From assembly GCA_003209055.1 (NCBI GenBank), contig QCTB01000004.1, positions 1 through 46,604 on the forward strand: a DNA stretch of 46,604 nt, read 5' to 3'. The notes beneath the pieces are model-generated. The model did not search any database. It was not told where the DNA came from and saw only the letters and a program-made list of their open reading frames with translations. Source of the DNA: Prochlorococcus sp. AG-670-O13 (lineage in GTDB: Bacteria; Cyanobacteriota; Cyanobacteriia; PCC-6307; Cyanobiaceae). Both the position numbers and the translations under genes were made by a program. Shown one piece after another: positions 23,712-34,234 of this stretch (within the stretch, counting starts at the first letter, position 1; each line of letters opens with the position of its first letter).

Positions 23712-26356
23712 CTAAGGAGCTTTGTCCTCAAATCATTTCTTGCATATTCCAAAGCATCATTTAATTTATCAATATCTTTAGCACCTGCTTGAGCAAAGTT
23801 AGGTTTACCTCCCCCTCCTCCAGAGCAAATACGTGAAATATCATTTATTAATTTCCCTGCATGCATACCTCTTTTAACTAACTCTTCCCCAAAAGAGACA
23901 ACAAATAATAATTTTCTATTTTCCTTATCTGGTATTCCTCCAAGAATCACAATTGACTTATCTCCCAATTTAGAAGTTAAATCTAATGCAGCAGATTGTA
24001 GAGAATTTCCATCTAGTCCATCAAGTTGACTAATAATCAGCGAAAATAATCCAATTTTACTTGCAGAAGAACTTAACGAGGAGTATTTAAAATAAGCAAT
24101 TTCATCTTTAAGTTTTTGTATATCTTTATTTTTATTAATCAACTCTAATTGCAAAGAATTTACCCTATCCAATAGTTGATTAGGATTTGCTTTTAACAAA
24201 TCACTAAGTTGACTTACGAGAGAATTTTTATCACTAAAGTATTCAAACGCTGATTGCCCTGACAATGCTTCGATTCTTCTTACGCCTGCCGAAATTCCTT
24301 CTTCACTAATTATTTTAAAACAACCTAATTCGGATGTTGTTTTTACATGAGTTCCACCGCATAGTTCCATTGAAACTCTTGGCACATCAACAACTCTTAC
24401 TTCATCATCATATTTCTCTCCAAACATTGCCACTGCTCCTCTCTCGAGAGCCTCACTCTTGGCCATATTTTTAATATCAAGAGAATGATTTTCCAAAATC
24501 CAAGAATTAACTAAAGTCTCAACTTTAATAATTTGATCTTTTGTAATAGGTTGAGAAGAGTTGAAATCAAATCGTAATTTATTAAATGCGACTAATGAGC
24601 CTTTTTGTCCAACGCTTTCATTAACAACTACTTTGAGAGCAGATTGAAGGAGATGGGTAGCAGTATGATTTGCCGCAGCCTTAGCTCTAGCCAAATCATT
24701 TACTTTAGTTTTAACTTTTTGTCCCAGAGTTAATATTCCTTTTTTAACTAATCCATAATGCAAAAAAACGTTTTTCTTTCGTATGACGTTATCAACTGTA
24801 ACCTCTAGATCATTAGAGAATATCGTTCCAATATCACCAACTTGACCTCCAGATTCTCCATAGAAAGAAGTCTGGTCAAGGACAATTAAAACTTTCTGCC
24901 CTTCACTTGCTTGCTTAACCAAGGTTGATTCCAGAAAGATACCCTGAATTTCTGCATCTGAATCGAGTGAATCATACCCATTAAAAAGAGTTTTATCAAA
25001 CAATTCTATTTCGCGTTCTAATGAACCCTCTAATGTCAAATCAATAATCTGAGAAGCAGCTTTAGCTCTTTCTTTTTGTGCAGACATTTCTTTGTCAAAC
25101 CCTTTAACATCAACACCTATATTGTTTTCTTGAGCAATTTCTTCTGTTAATTCTAATGGAAAGCCATAAGTATCATAAAGTTCAAATGCTTTAAACCCAG
25201 TAATCATTTTCTGGCCCGATGAAATCAATTCATCTAGTAATTTCTCTCCTCTATCGAGAGTTTCTCTAAATCTTATTTCTTCAATTTTTATCTCACTCAA
25301 TATATGGTCACAATTATTTTTTAAATCTGGATAATTTTCTTGCATTAACTTAATACCTAAACTTGCAAGTTTAGATAAAAATTCATTTTTTAAGCCTAAT
25401 AACCTTCCATGCCTAACCATTCTTCGAATCAGTCTTCTTAATATATATCCCCTTCCGAGATTACTTGCTACTACACCATCAGAAATTAAATGTATAACTG
25501 CTCTTATATGATCTGCAATAATTTTTAAAGAGATTTTGGTTCTTTCATCTGAAGAATAGTAATCAACTTTGGAGATCTCAGAAACTTTTTGAATAATTGG
25601 AAAAATCAAATCTGTTTCGTAGTTATTCTTCTTCTTTTGCAATATTTGAGCCATTCTTTCAAGCCCCATTCCAGTATCAATATTTTTGTATTTCAAATCT
25701 GTCAATTGACCATCAGGGTCACGGTTATATTGCATAAATACAAGATTATAAAATTCTATAAAACGATCATCATCTTCTAAATCAATATTCTGAAGACCTT
25801 TTTCAGGTTTAAAGTCATAATATAATTCTGAACATGGTCCGCAAGGACCTGTTTTCCCTGAAGACCAGAAATTATCTTTTTCTCCAAGCTTTATTATCCT
25901 TTGTGGATGAATCCCGATATCTTCTTTCCAAATCTTTACCGAATCATCATCTTCATGAAACACGCTTACTATTATATTCTCGGGAGAAAGTCCGTAAATA
26001 TCAGTAACTAATTCCCAAGCCCACTTAATCGCCTCTTGCTTAAAATAATCTCCAAAAGAAAAATTCCCAAGCATCTCGAAGAAAGTATGGTGTCGAGCAG
26101 TAACTCCAACATTTTCAATATCTTTTGTTCTTATACACTTTTGACTAGATGTGGCTCTTTTTGACGGCCTTTCTTGCAATCCTAAAAAAACTGGCTTAAA
26201 AGGCAGCATTCCAGCGATCGTGAGCATAACTGTAGGATCATCAGGAATTAAAGATGCACTTGGAATAATTTTATGTAATTTTTCATGGTAAAAATTTAAA
26301 AATTCTTTTCTTATTTCATCACCTGTAATTGGAGTGTTTTTAGTTTGAGATTTCAT
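23696..26356 (-). CDS. alaS: Alanyl-tRNA synthetase
   Basis: 886 residues, complete. The class II aminoacylation core is at the N-terminus ([51 protein letters not shown]-type motif 3). The editing domain has the zinc/hydrolase motifs [11 protein letters not shown] and CGGTH, and the C-Ala domain ends with [19 protein letters not shown]. It charges tRNA(Ala) and hydrolyses Ser/Gly-tRNA(Ala). ATG start at 26356. Its stop overlaps the speA tail by 16 bp, a tight convergent arrangement. Confidence 0.98.
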   Translation of the reverse strand: MKSQTKNTPITGDEIRKEFLNFYHEKLHKIIPSASLIPDDPTVMLTIAGMLPFKPVFLGLQERPSKRATSSQKCIRTKDIENVGVTARHHTFFEMLGNFSFGDYFKQEAIKWAWELVTDIYGLSPENIIVSVFHEDDDSVKIWKEDIGIHPQRIIKLGEKDNFWSSGKTGPCGPCSELYYDFKPEKGLQNIDLEDDDRFIEFYNLVFMQYNRDPDGQLTDLKYKNIDTGMGLERMAQILQKKKNNYETDLIFPIIQKVSEISKVDYYSSDERTKISLKIIADHIRAVIHLISDGVVASNLGRGYILRRLIRRMVRHGRLLGLKNEFLSKLASLGIKLMQENYPDLKNNCDHILSEIKIEEIRFRETLDRGEKLLDELISSGQKMITGFKAFELYDTYGFPLELTEEIAQENNIGVDVKGFDKEMSAQKERAKAASQIIDLTLEGSLEREIELFDKTLFNGYDSLDSDAEIQGIFLESTLVKQASEGQKVLIVLDQTSFYGESGGQVGDIGTIFSNDLEVTVDNVIRKKNVFLHYGLVKKGILTLGQKVKTKVNDLARAKAAANHTATHLLQSALKVVVNESVGQKGSLVAFNKLRFDFNSSQPITKDQIIKVETLVNSWILENHSLDIKNMAKSEALERGAVAMFGEKYDDEVRVVDVPRVSMELCGGTHVKTTSELGCFKIISEEGISAGVRRIEALSGQSAFEYFSDKNSLVSQLSDLLKANPNQLLDRVNSLQLELINKNKDIQKLKDEIAYFKYSSLSSSASKIGLFSLIISQLDGLDGNSLQSAALDLTSKLGDKSIVILGGIPDKENRKLLFVVSFGEELVKRGMHAGKLINDISRICSGGGGGKPNFAQAGAKDIDKLNDALEYARNDLRTKLLSYSDK

Positions 26357-26470
26357 TTATAACAGAAACAATAATGAAGTGATTAAAAAACAAATTCGGT
26401 AATTCCACACTTAGATTCACGCGGATTTATATTGTATTTAACTAAAGTCATAATACAAAAGAATAATAGT

Positions 26471-28246
26471 ATGATAGCTTCTGCAAAAACAAGTACTTCA
26501 AAGATAACTAAAGTTGAGCAAAAATTATCTGTGCAATATAAAGTTTTTGCAGATGACTCAAGTGCAATTAGATCACTTGACTGGGATCGAAGTAGGTTTG
26601 ATATTGAATTTGGATTAAGAAATGGAACTACTTATAATAGTTTTATCATTAAGGGTCAAAAACTAGCAATAATTGATACAAGCCACGCTAAATTTGAAAA
26701 ACTATGGTTTGAGCAATTACTTAGAGAAGTAAATCCAGCAGAAATTGATTATTTAATTACAAGTCATACAGAGCCAGATCACTCAGGTTTAATTGGAAAC
26801 CTCTTAACTCTTAATCCACAAATAATAGTAGTTGGTTCAAAATTAGCGCTTAAGTTTATTGAGGATCAAATACATATTCCATTTAAAAGTTTAGAAGTAA
26901 AAAGCGGACAATATTTAGATCTTGGTGCTAACCCCACAAGTGGAGTTAATCATAATATTGAATTTATAAGTGCACCAAATTTACATTGGCCAGATACGAT
27001 TTTCTCCTACGATCACGGTACGAACGTTTTATACACATGCGATGCTTTTGGATTGCATTATTGTTCTGATGAATTTTTTGATAATGATCAAAAAGAAATA
27101 TATGAAGATTTTCGTTTTTATTACGATTGCCTAATGGGTCCGAACGCAAGAAGTGTCCTACAAGCTATTAAACGAATCGATAAGTTACCTAAACTTAAAA
27201 CTATAGCTGTGGGTCATGGGCCATTGCTTCATAATCAAGTAAATTTTTGGAAAGAAAAGTATTCAGAGTGGAGTGGTAACAAAAGTAAAGGTAATGAATT
27301 TGTATCTGTCTGCTACATCAGTGATTATGGATATTGTGATCGATTAAGCCAAGCTATATCTCACGGCATAAGTAAAGCAGATGCACAGGTTCAATTAATC
27401 GATTTAAGATCTTCAGATTCTCATGAATTAACAGGTTTAATTTCAGAATCTAAAGCCGTAGTAATTCCAACCTGGCCAGTTAATTCTGATAATGAATTAA
27501 AAGAGTCTCTTGGTACTCTTTTTGCCGCATTAAAGCCTAAACAATTTACAGCAGTTTACGATGCTTTTGGAGGAAATGATGAGCCGATAGATTCACTAGC
27601 AAGTAAGTTGAGAGAATTAGGACAAAAAGAAGCATTTTCACCTCTTAGAGTTAAAAATATTCCAGATCCAATCATCTATCAACAATTTGAAGAAGCTGGA
27701 ACTGACTTGGGACAATTAATTAATAAAAAGAAAAATATTGCTTCAATGAAAAGTCTTGATTCAAATCTGGATAAAGCTTTAGGAAGATTAAGTGGAGGTT
27801 TATATGTAGTTACAGCTAGCCAAGGTGAGGGTTCAACTTTTAGACAAAGCGCTATGGTAGCAAGCTGGGTTAGTCAGGCAAGTTTTAGTCCACCAGGGAT
27901 TACAGTTGCAGTAGCAAAAGATAGAGCTATTGAATCTTATATGCAAGTTGGAGAAGGTTTTGTAGTTAATATATTGCGAGAAGATAACTATCAAAAAATG
28001 TTTAGACATTTTTTAAAAAGATTTGCACCTGGAGCAGATAGATTTGCTGATGTAGAGATAGTGAACAATATCGCAAATGGTGGGCCAGTACTTTCTGATT
28101 CTCTCGCATTTTTAGATTGTAAAGTAAGTTCACGATTAGAGACTCCAGATCATTGGATTATTTACGGTATAGTTGAGAATGGAAGTGTTTCTGATTTATC
28201 CTGTAAAACTGCCGTTCATCATAGGAAAGTTGCTAATCACTACTAA
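26471..28246 (+). CDS. flv3: Flavodiiron protein Flv3
   Basis: The ATG at 26471 (MIASAKTSTSK) gives 591 residues; an upstream TTG would only add 13 unconserved residues. Three domains are visible: a metallo-beta-lactamase-like diiron domain to about residue 265, flavodoxin to about 425, and a C-terminal flavin reductase domain (GRLSGGLYVVTASQGEGST). The diiron ligands H.E.DH are intact in TSHTEPDHSG (about residue 99), and further His ligands are in NLHWPD and AVGHGPLLH. With Flv1 it reduces O2 to water using photosynthetic electrons (Mehler-like reaction), protecting photosystem I. The following flv1 is 17 bp away in the same direction. Confidence 0.93.
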   Translation: MIASAKTSTSKITKVEQKLSVQYKVFADDSSAIRSLDWDRSRFDIEFGLRNGTTYNSFIIKGQKLAIIDTSHAKFEKLWFEQLLREVNPAEIDYLITSHTEPDHSGLIGNLLTLNPQIIVVGSKLALKFIEDQIHIPFKSLEVKSGQYLDLGANPTSGVNHNIEFISAPNLHWPDTIFSYDHGTNVLYTCDAFGLHYCSDEFFDNDQKEIYEDFRFYYDCLMGPNARSVLQAIKRIDKLPKLKTIAVGHGPLLHNQVNFWKEKYSEWSGNKSKGNEFVSVCYISDYGYCDRLSQAISHGISKADAQVQLIDLRSSDSHELTGLISESKAVVIPTWPVNSDNELKESLGTLFAALKPKQFTAVYDAFGGNDEPIDSLASKLRELGQKEAFSPLRVKNIPDPIIYQQFEEAGTDLGQLINKKKNIASMKSLDSNLDKALGRLSGGLYVVTASQGEGSTFRQSAMVASWVSQASFSPPGITVAVAKDRAIESYMQVGEGFVVNILREDNYQKMFRHFLKRFAPGADRFADVEIVNNIANGGPVLSDSLAFLDCKVSSRLETPDHWIIYGIVENGSVSDLSCKTAVHHRKVANHY

Positions 28247-28263
28247 AAAATAAATCTTTAAAG

Positions 28264-30066
28264 ATGTCTGTAATTAATACAATTTCACTTTTAGAAAATA
28301 AAAACTTATCAATATTTGAAATAACTGAAAATTTTACTTGCATCAGATTTCTTGATCAAAATAAAGAAAGGTTTGAGCTCGAATTTAATCTTGAGAAAGG
28401 AACTTCATTTAATACCTTTTTAATTATAAGTAATAATGATTTTTTCATTATTCATCCACCTGAAAAAGAATATTCAGAATCAATTAACGAAATAATTTCA
28501 AATTTTCATAATGAGTTTAATTTCAACAAAATTGACATCATTACTGGTCATGTAAATCCTAAAATTATTGAAACTATAAAGTCAATCAGCGACCAATTCA
28601 GCAACTTAGCTATCACATGTTCGAATCCTGGTTTTAAGCTTATTAGTGAACTTTGGAATCAAAAAAATCCAAACTTAAAAACTTTTAATGAGAGAGAATT
28701 ACCTAAAATTAACATTGTAAAAAAAGAACTTTATCTAGAACTAGAAAATATTTCATTAAAACTAATTCCTGTACCAACTGCCCGATGGCCCGGTGGTTTA
28801 ATCATATATGAAGAGAATCAGGAAATACTTTTAAGTGAAAAAATATTTTCTGCACATTTAGCATCTGAAGAATGGTCAGAAACCAACAGAATAAGTACAG
28901 AAATTGATAGAAAATATTTTTATGATTGTCTTATGGCACCCATGTCTAATCAAATATTATCAATAGCAGAAAAAATTTCTGAATTAGACATTAAAACTAT
29001 TGCTCCACTCCACGGTCCAGCAATTGAGTACAGCTTAAAAAGCTTTTTAAATGACTACACTAGATGGGGAGAAAATCTTTCAACAAACAATTCTAAAATT
29101 GTCTTGATATACGCTAGTGCTTATGGCAATACAGCTTCAATAGGTGATGCATTAGCTAAAGGTGTAAATAGAACTTCAGTAGAAGTTGAAAGTATTAATT
29201 GTGAATTTACATCTAATGATGAACTTATAAAATCTATTCAAAACGCTGATGGATATCTAATCGGATCGCCTACTTTGGGGGGACACGCCCCAACCCCAAT
29301 AGTAAGTGCTCTAGGAACTTTATTATCAGAGGGTAATAGAGATAAACCAGTAGGCATCTTCGGTAGTTTTGGATGGAGCGGAGAAGCAATAGATTTGCTT
29401 GAAACAAAACTAAAAGATGGTGGATTTAAATTTAGTTTTGATCCAATAAGAATAAAATTTAGTCCTAATAAACCAAAAATTAAAGAACTAGAAGAAATTG
29501 GTACTCATTTTGGGAGAAAAATTTTAAAAAAAGCAAAACAAAAAATCAGAAAATCTGATACCGGAATGATATCCAGTAAAACTGATCCAACATTGCAAGC
29601 TTTAGGAAGAGTACTTGGTTCACTGTGTGTTCTGACTGCATCAAAAGGGAAAGATGAAAATAATGTAAAAGGAGCTATGCTTGCATCTTGGGTAAGCCAA
29701 GCAAGTTTTTCTCCTCCTGGATTGAGTATTGCAGTAGCAAAAGATAGATCAGTAGAATCACTTCTTCAAAAAGGTGACTCTTTCGCCTTAAATATTCTTA
29801 GCGAAAATGATTTCAGGGAGCCTTTAAAAAGGTTTACAAAACCTTTCTCGCCAGGGGAAGATCGATTTGAGGGTTTAGATATTGAATTAACACCTAATAA
29901 TCAAGTTATAATTCCTGAGGCATTAGCATGGTTAGATGCTTGTGTAAAAGAAAGAATGGAATGCGGAGATCATTGGGTAATATATGCTGAGGTTTTACAC
30001 GGCAATATATTAAAATCCGATAGTCTAACTGCTGTTCATCACCGTAAGAGTGGAGCTAACTACTAA
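28264..30066 (+). CDS. flv1: Flavodiiron protein Flv1 with degenerate diiron site
   Basis: 600 residues with the same three domains as Flv3. The canonical H.E.DH segment is replaced by ITGHVNPKIIE, and the later His ligands are also changed (PTARWPGGLI in place of NLHWPD). So this subunit probably does not carry the full diiron centre, as is known for Flv1. Its flavodoxin (IYASAYGNTASIGDALAKG) and reductase (GRVLGSLCVLTASKGK) domains are intact. It is expected to pair with Flv3, whose gene is immediately upstream, in one operon that may include the FMN reductase-like gene downstream. Confidence 0.93.
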   Translation: MSVINTISLLENKNLSIFEITENFTCIRFLDQNKERFELEFNLEKGTSFNTFLIISNNDFFIIHPPEKEYSESINEIISNFHNEFNFNKIDIITGHVNPKIIETIKSISDQFSNLAITCSNPGFKLISELWNQKNPNLKTFNERELPKINIVKKELYLELENISLKLIPVPTARWPGGLIIYEENQEILLSEKIFSAHLASEEWSETNRISTEIDRKYFYDCLMAPMSNQILSIAEKISELDIKTIAPLHGPAIEYSLKSFLNDYTRWGENLSTNNSKIVLIYASAYGNTASIGDALAKGVNRTSVEVESINCEFTSNDELIKSIQNADGYLIGSPTLGGHAPTPIVSALGTLLSEGNRDKPVGIFGSFGWSGEAIDLLETKLKDGGFKFSFDPIRIKFSPNKPKIKELEEIGTHFGRKILKKAKQKIRKSDTGMISSKTDPTLQALGRVLGSLCVLTASKGKDENNVKGAMLASWVSQASFSPPGLSIAVAKDRSVESLLQKGDSFALNILSENDFREPLKRFTKPFSPGEDRFEGLDIELTPNNQVIIPEALAWLDACVKERMECGDHWVIYAEVLHGNILKSDSLTAVHHRKSGANY

Positions 30067-30084
30067 ACCAAATTATTTTTATTT

Positions 30085-30609
30085 ATGCCTGATTCAAAAG
30101 ATCTTATAATCATTTCAGTAAGTTGCGGAAAAAATCTAGAACTTTCAAAAAAATTTCAAGAAAAAAGTAATGAACTAAAATTCAAGTCTGAAATTTTGGA
30201 TCTTACTACTTTTGATATACCTTTATTCAATCCACGAATTCATACAAAAGAAAGTATTCCTATCGAAATAATTGAAATAAAAGAAAAGCTTATTGCTTCA
30301 GAAAAATGGATTATATGTGCTCCTGAATATAACGGTTCGATTCCTCCAATTCTCTCTAATTTAATAGCATGGCTATCCATCTCAGGAGACGATTTTAGGA
30401 ATTTATTTAATGGGCGACCAATAGCAATTGCAACTTTTTCTGGTGGAGTAGGATTAGAATTATTAACATCATTACGAATTCAATTGGTACATCTAGGCAG
30501 TCAAGTTTTAGGTAGACAGCTATTGTCTTCATTTAGTAAGCCGGTGGATATAAAAACAATAGAAGATATAATTCAACGACTATCACAAATGAAAAAATTA
30601 ACAGTATAA
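30085..30609 (+). CDS. NAD(P)H-dependent FMN reductase-family protein
   Basis: 174 residues of the flavodoxin-fold FMN-reductase family. The phosphate-binding loop region SVSCGKNLELSKKF, the family motif ICAPEYNGSIPPILSNLIAW (PEYNgs.P..lKn.iDW), and the later GRPIAIATFSGGVGLELLTS are all present. Such enzymes reduce FMN or quinones with NAD(P)H. It lies 18 bp downstream of flv1 in the same direction, so a role in supplying reduced flavin or redox balance alongside the flavodiiron pair is a reasonable inference. The stop codon lies within a long inverted repeat. Confidence 0.87.
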   Translation: MPDSKDLIIISVSCGKNLELSKKFQEKSNELKFKSEILDLTTFDIPLFNPRIHTKESIPIEIIEIKEKLIASEKWIICAPEYNGSIPPILSNLIAWLSISGDDFRNLFNGRPIAIATFSGGVGLELLTSLRIQLVHLGSQVLGRQLLSSFSKPVDIKTIEDIIQRLSQMKKLTV

Positions 30610-30631
30610 ATTTTTATAAAAAAATTTATAC
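30604..30631. terminator. Bidirectional A/T-rich terminator hairpin
   Basis: A 12-bp perfect inverted repeat (GTATAAATTTTT and its complement) around a 4-base loop. It begins inside the FMN reductase stop region and ends 7 bp before the convergent mrdA stop. The A and T runs on both sides suit intrinsic termination in both directions. Confidence 0.7.
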
Positions 30632-30638
30632 GAATTAT

Positions 30639-32429
30639 TTATTTATTTGCATTCCATACTTTTAAAATTTCCCTAGCCATAGGTAAAGCATGTACAGATC
30701 CACCGCCAGGTGTATTTTGTGCAAAAGCAACTATTAGTAACTCACTTTTGTCAGAGGGCGTGAAGCATACAAACCACGCATGATCAGAACCTCCTTCTCC
30801 ATCTTCAGCAGTACCAGTTTTTCCAGAAACTGGAGGCAAATTAGATACTCCATAATTAATAGAAACGCCTGTTCCAGATTCAACTACTTTTCTCAAACCA
30901 TTTTTAACTAACTTAATATTATTGGGATCAATATCAATTTTTATACGCTTATGATTTGAACCTATTTGATAATTTGTTTTAGATAAATGAGGCGTTACTA
31001 AATAACCACCATTCGCTATAGCAGCATATGCACGAGCTATTTGTATAGGCGTTACTTGCACAACAAATTGACCTATAGACATACTGGCAATATCCTCAGA
31101 GACCCAAGGGGTTTTTCCTGGTGCCCCCCATCCTCTCCCTTCTTTAGCCCATTGACTACTTGCTACTAAACCAATATTTTCTTGCTCAGAAATTTCGATT
31201 CCAGATAATTTACCAAATCCAAACTTCCTAGAAACATCATAAATATCATCTACACCTACCCCATAGCCAATCTGATAAAAAAAAGTATTACTAGAAACTC
31301 GGAGGGCATCCTCATAACCTATTGTTCCGAAGCCTAAATCATTATGTTCTCTAAAACATTGACTCCCGTATGTAATACAAGGTTTAGTTTCTAATAAAGT
31401 TTTGGGAGGGAACTTTCCACTTTCTAAACCAGCAATGGCGGTTACAATTTTCCAAACGCTGCCTGGATCATAAGCATTCAAAGCTCTATTAAATAAGGGT
31501 TTTGAAGGTGAGTTAAATAGGGCATCATATTCTTTTTGAGGTTTAAAATCTTTTGAAAAAAAGTTCAAATCAAAGGTAGGTTTACTAGCCATAGCTCTTA
31601 TGGCACCATCTCTTGGATCCATAACTATTATGGCTCCTCCTTTTTTATCTTTAAGCACTTCCTCAGCAATTAATTGAAGATCCATATCAATTGTCAATAC
31701 AATATCCTTACCTTGTTTTGAAGGTTTAATACCTAATGATTTTGTAAATGTGCCAAACGAATTTACTTCAATCAATTCGCCACCCCATTCCCCTCTAATA
31801 TATTTTTCATATACAAACTCAATACCAGTTCTTCCTATTAAGTCATTAAATTTATAACCTTTGTTAGACAAAATATTAAATTCTGAATCTGTTATAGGTT
31901 GCGTATATCCAATAACATGAGATGCAACAGTTTTATATGGGTAATTTCTAATCAATTTTGTTGCAATCTCTAAACCATTAAAATAATTTTCATTTTCTTT
32001 AAATTTGATAACTTGTTCAACTTTTAAATCATCTAATAGAGTTATTGAAAATTTTTTATTGCTTAATCCATCAGAATATTTCGTTTCCAATAAATCAGAA
32101 GAAATATTCAATAATAGAGAAATCTTGGATTTATATTTCTTCCATACTTCTTCATTAATATATTGAGGTTTTATTATTAAAGAATACTTTAACCGGCTAT
32201 CTGCCAAAATTATTCCATTTTTGTCGAGTATTCGCCCTCTAATTGGTTGAGTTGCAATTAACCTAATTCTATTTTCATCAGACATTTTTCTAAAAGTCTC
32301 ATGATGTAATAGCTGTAAAAAAATTAATCTGATAAATATCAATAAAAAAGCAAAGCTAGTAAATAAATACATAACTATAGGTTGTCTATTAAATGAGGGA
32401 AACTTATTATTCAAGTTGCTATTTTTCAA
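30639..32429 (-). CDS. mrdA: Penicillin-binding protein 2, class B transpeptidase
   Basis: 596 residues. One N-terminal membrane segment (YLFTSFAFLLIFIRLIFLQL) is followed by the PBP dimerisation region (RGRILDKNGIILADSRLKY) and the transpeptidase domain. Active-site motifs are S-V-W-K in AYDPGSVWKIV, SSN in VSSNTFFYQIG, and KTGTAEDGEGG. It cross-links peptidoglycan during elongation as partner of RodA. The start is a TTG five bases after a 50-residue upstream frame; the next Met is inside the membrane segment. Assignment as PBP2 rather than FtsI rests on the overall motif layout. Confidence 0.92.
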   Translation of the reverse strand: MKNSNLNNKFPSFNRQPIVMYLFTSFAFLLIFIRLIFLQLLHHETFRKMSDENRIRLIATQPIRGRILDKNGIILADSRLKYSLIIKPQYINEEVWKKYKSKISLLLNISSDLLETKYSDGLSNKKFSITLLDDLKVEQVIKFKENENYFNGLEIATKLIRNYPYKTVASHVIGYTQPITDSEFNILSNKGYKFNDLIGRTGIEFVYEKYIRGEWGGELIEVNSFGTFTKSLGIKPSKQGKDIVLTIDMDLQLIAEEVLKDKKGGAIIVMDPRDGAIRAMASKPTFDLNFFSKDFKPQKEYDALFNSPSKPLFNRALNAYDPGSVWKIVTAIAGLESGKFPPKTLLETKPCITYGSQCFREHNDLGFGTIGYEDALRVSSNTFFYQIGYGVGVDDIYDVSRKFGFGKLSGIEISEQENIGLVASSQWAKEGRGWGAPGKTPWVSEDIASMSIGQFVVQVTPIQIARAYAAIANGGYLVTPHLSKTNYQIGSNHKRIKIDIDPNNIKLVKNGLRKVVESGTGVSINYGVSNLPPVSGKTGTAEDGEGGSDHAWFVCFTPSDKSELLIVAFAQNTPGGGSVHALPMAREILKVWNANK

Positions 32430-32434
32430 AAAAT

Positions 32435-32587
32435 TTATGTCTCTTTTTCTAAAAAGTTTTTTTCTAACAAATTAATACTTTCTTTGATATTTTTTAATTT
32501 TTTAACTAAAAATTTATAATCATTTGAATTATTATTTTTATCAAATTCCAAACTTTGTATATCTTTTTCTTGTTCTTTATTATCCAT
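32435..32587 (-). CDS. 50-residue coiled-coil protein upstream of mrdA
   Basis: ATG at 32587 to TAA at 32435-32437, 50 residues: MDNKEQEKDIQSLEFDKNNN, then SNDYKFLVKKLKNIKESINL and LEKNFLEKET. The second half is a heptad-like amphipathic helix (FLVKKLKNIKESINLLEKNF). It ends five bases upstream of the mrdA TTG, so it may be a leader or coupled small gene. It is highly charged and soluble. Family unknown; supported by frame, heptads and spacing. Confidence 0.55.
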   Translation of the reverse strand: MDNKEQEKDIQSLEFDKNNNSNDYKFLVKKLKNIKESINLLEKNFLEKET

Positions 32588-32702
32588 AAATTTAATGATA
32601 ACTAGATTAATAAATATATTTCCATATTCCCATTCTAAAGAATAAATTACAAATCATCAAAATAATATTAAGATCTAAAAAAATCCTATTTAGTTAAGAA
32701 AT

Positions 32703-33311
32703 TTACAGTGACTGATCTAAATTTTGTTCAAAATAAGGATTACAACTATTTTTTGAAATACCTAAAGACCAACCAATAAATGCTGAGATAACTACGATGA
32801 CAATTATAGGTAGAAGAGCTTGCTGAGTATTTTCAAGACTTAACCATTCCTTCCAACTTCTGATAAATCGATCTCTTTGGAATTTTCTTTTTTCAATTTC
32901 TTCAGCTCTGGCTTTTTTATTAAAAGACTTTTTTACCCACTTTTCAAAAGATAGCTTTTTTGTGATTGCCATTTTCCTCTCGACTTCTAATAATTGTCCA
33001 GAGTTAAGCTGAGGATGAAATGTACTTATAAGCTCAAGAGTTTTCAAAAACATTTCTACGCTTGCATCTTTGATAAGCTTTTGATCATGACTTAAATCAG
33101 CCCAGTCAATTTCTGGATAAAAACGATTTCTGTTTGGCTGAATTTGCTCTTCTGACATTTGCCCAGGTTCTCTTAACCATCTATTAGTATTTTCATCAAA
33201 CCTTCTCCAATATAAAAATGGATTAATAAAGATTGTTTTCCCAGCAATTTTGACTACATCTTGTTGTAAATGGCTGCTAATTGTATTCTCAGAATTTTTC
33301 CTTTTAACCAA
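32703..33311 (-). CDS. Cyanobacterial protein with C-terminal membrane anchor, unknown
   Basis: 202 residues. The soluble N-terminal part has FINPFLYWRRFDENTNRWLR, aromatic and charged, then a helical region rich in Lys/Arg/Glu (NKKARAEEIEKRKFQRDRF). One membrane segment near the C-terminus (ALLPIIVIVVISAFIGWSLG) leaves a short tail with one Cys. I do not recognise a named family; it looks like a conserved picocyanobacterial tail-anchored protein. ATG/GTG-type start at 33311 (MVKRKNSEN). The gap to the 50-residue frame shows nothing further. Confidence 0.7.
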   Translation of the reverse strand: MVKRKNSENTISSHLQQDVVKIAGKTIFINPFLYWRRFDENTNRWLREPGQMSEEQIQPNRNRFYPEIDWADLSHDQKLIKDASVEMFLKTLELISTFHPQLNSGQLLEVERKMAITKKLSFEKWVKKSFNKKARAEEIEKRKFQRDRFIRSWKEWLSLENTQQALLPIIVIVVISAFIGWSLGISKNSCNPYFEQNLDQSL

Positions 33312-33397
33312 AACCTTAAATTTATTAACTACTTAAAGATTATCTTTTTTTAAAAATTTTTCCAGCAATATCAACTAATATAATTTGATTATTTTCT

Positions 33398-34114
33398 TTA
33401 ATTAATTTTTGACAACTTCCAACGTTTTTTTAAATAATTACAATATTCACATTTTAAAGAAGGTTGAGGAAAATCATTAGATCTTAGTAACTTTACTGTT
33501 TGTATAACTTTGCCTTCTACCCACGATGAAGAACAACTTAACTTAATAAAATGCACGTCAAATTTTAGCTGATTATTAAAGAACTTTTCATTCTTTTTTC
33601 CATTGAAATATAAAAGATAAGCTTCATCTGAAACTTTGAAACCATTTTTTCTAAATAACCACTGATACATTTCTAATTGTCTTTTATATGCTTTTGCATA
33701 ATCATATTTATTAAAAGTTTCAAACCAATCAAAATTATTTCTTGATGTTGCTTTTACGTCAACGATAATAAGTTCTCCATTCATTTTTTCCCATACATCG
33801 TCCACTGCTCCACCAAAATCATAATTATGCTCAACAGACTTATATCTTATCCCTTTAAAATTATTCCTCCAGACATCTATGTCTTTATGTTTAAAAGGTA
33901 CAGCATCAATATTATGTTGTTTAAAAAGTGGATGAGGCTCCTGTATCTCACGATAATAATCAAACTCATTTTTACATAAATTATCTACAGCAATATTTAA
34001 AGTGAATGGCAATGACGGAGGTTTAATTTTATACTTTTTATCAAGAACACAGCATCTAGGGCAACTAAGGTACTTTTCAACAGTAGACCTACTTAATTTA
34101 ATAACTTCATCCAT
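33398..34114 (-). CDS. PD-(D/E)XK nuclease-family protein with cysteine cluster (Cas4/AddB-like)
   Basis: The ATG at 34114 (MDEVIKLSRSTVEKYLSCPR) gives 238 residues; the longer frame from a TTG adds an unlikely leader. The nuclease core is D105 in GGAVDDVWEK, D119-V-K121 in ELIIVDVKAT, and the helical motif Q146xxxY150 in KRQLEMYQWLF. Cys18, Cys21 and Cys22 near the N-terminus and Cys222/Cys225 near the C-terminus (KCEYCNYLKKR) are placed as in Fe-S nucleases of the Cas4/AddB class. No cas genes or repeats of CRISPR type are near, so a stand-alone DNA repair or end-processing nuclease is more likely. It sits at the left border of the guaA-linked array. Confidence 0.85.
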   Translation of the reverse strand: MDEVIKLSRSTVEKYLSCPRCCVLDKKYKIKPPSLPFTLNIAVDNLCKNEFDYYREIQEPHPLFKQHNIDAVPFKHKDIDVWRNNFKGIRYKSVEHNYDFGGAVDDVWEKMNGELIIVDVKATSRNNFDWFETFNKYDYAKAYKRQLEMYQWLFRKNGFKVSDEAYLLYFNGKKNEKFFNNQLKFDVHFIKLSCSSSWVEGKVIQTVKLLRSNDFPQPSLKCEYCNYLKKRWKLSKIN

Positions 34115-34234
34115 AATTATTCTTATTCCAACTAAATGATTTGACCTAATATTTGCACCTATTTTCCAATAACATAAAATACTTTGGTTAGGCAGCAATC
34201 CACTTGTGAAACTGATATGAGATGCATGTCAAAC

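Noticed and set aside
33398-34114. Annotating the PD-(D/E)XK protein as Cas4.
   Set aside because: The motif set fits several nuclease families and no cas1, cas2 or CRISPR repeat is present.
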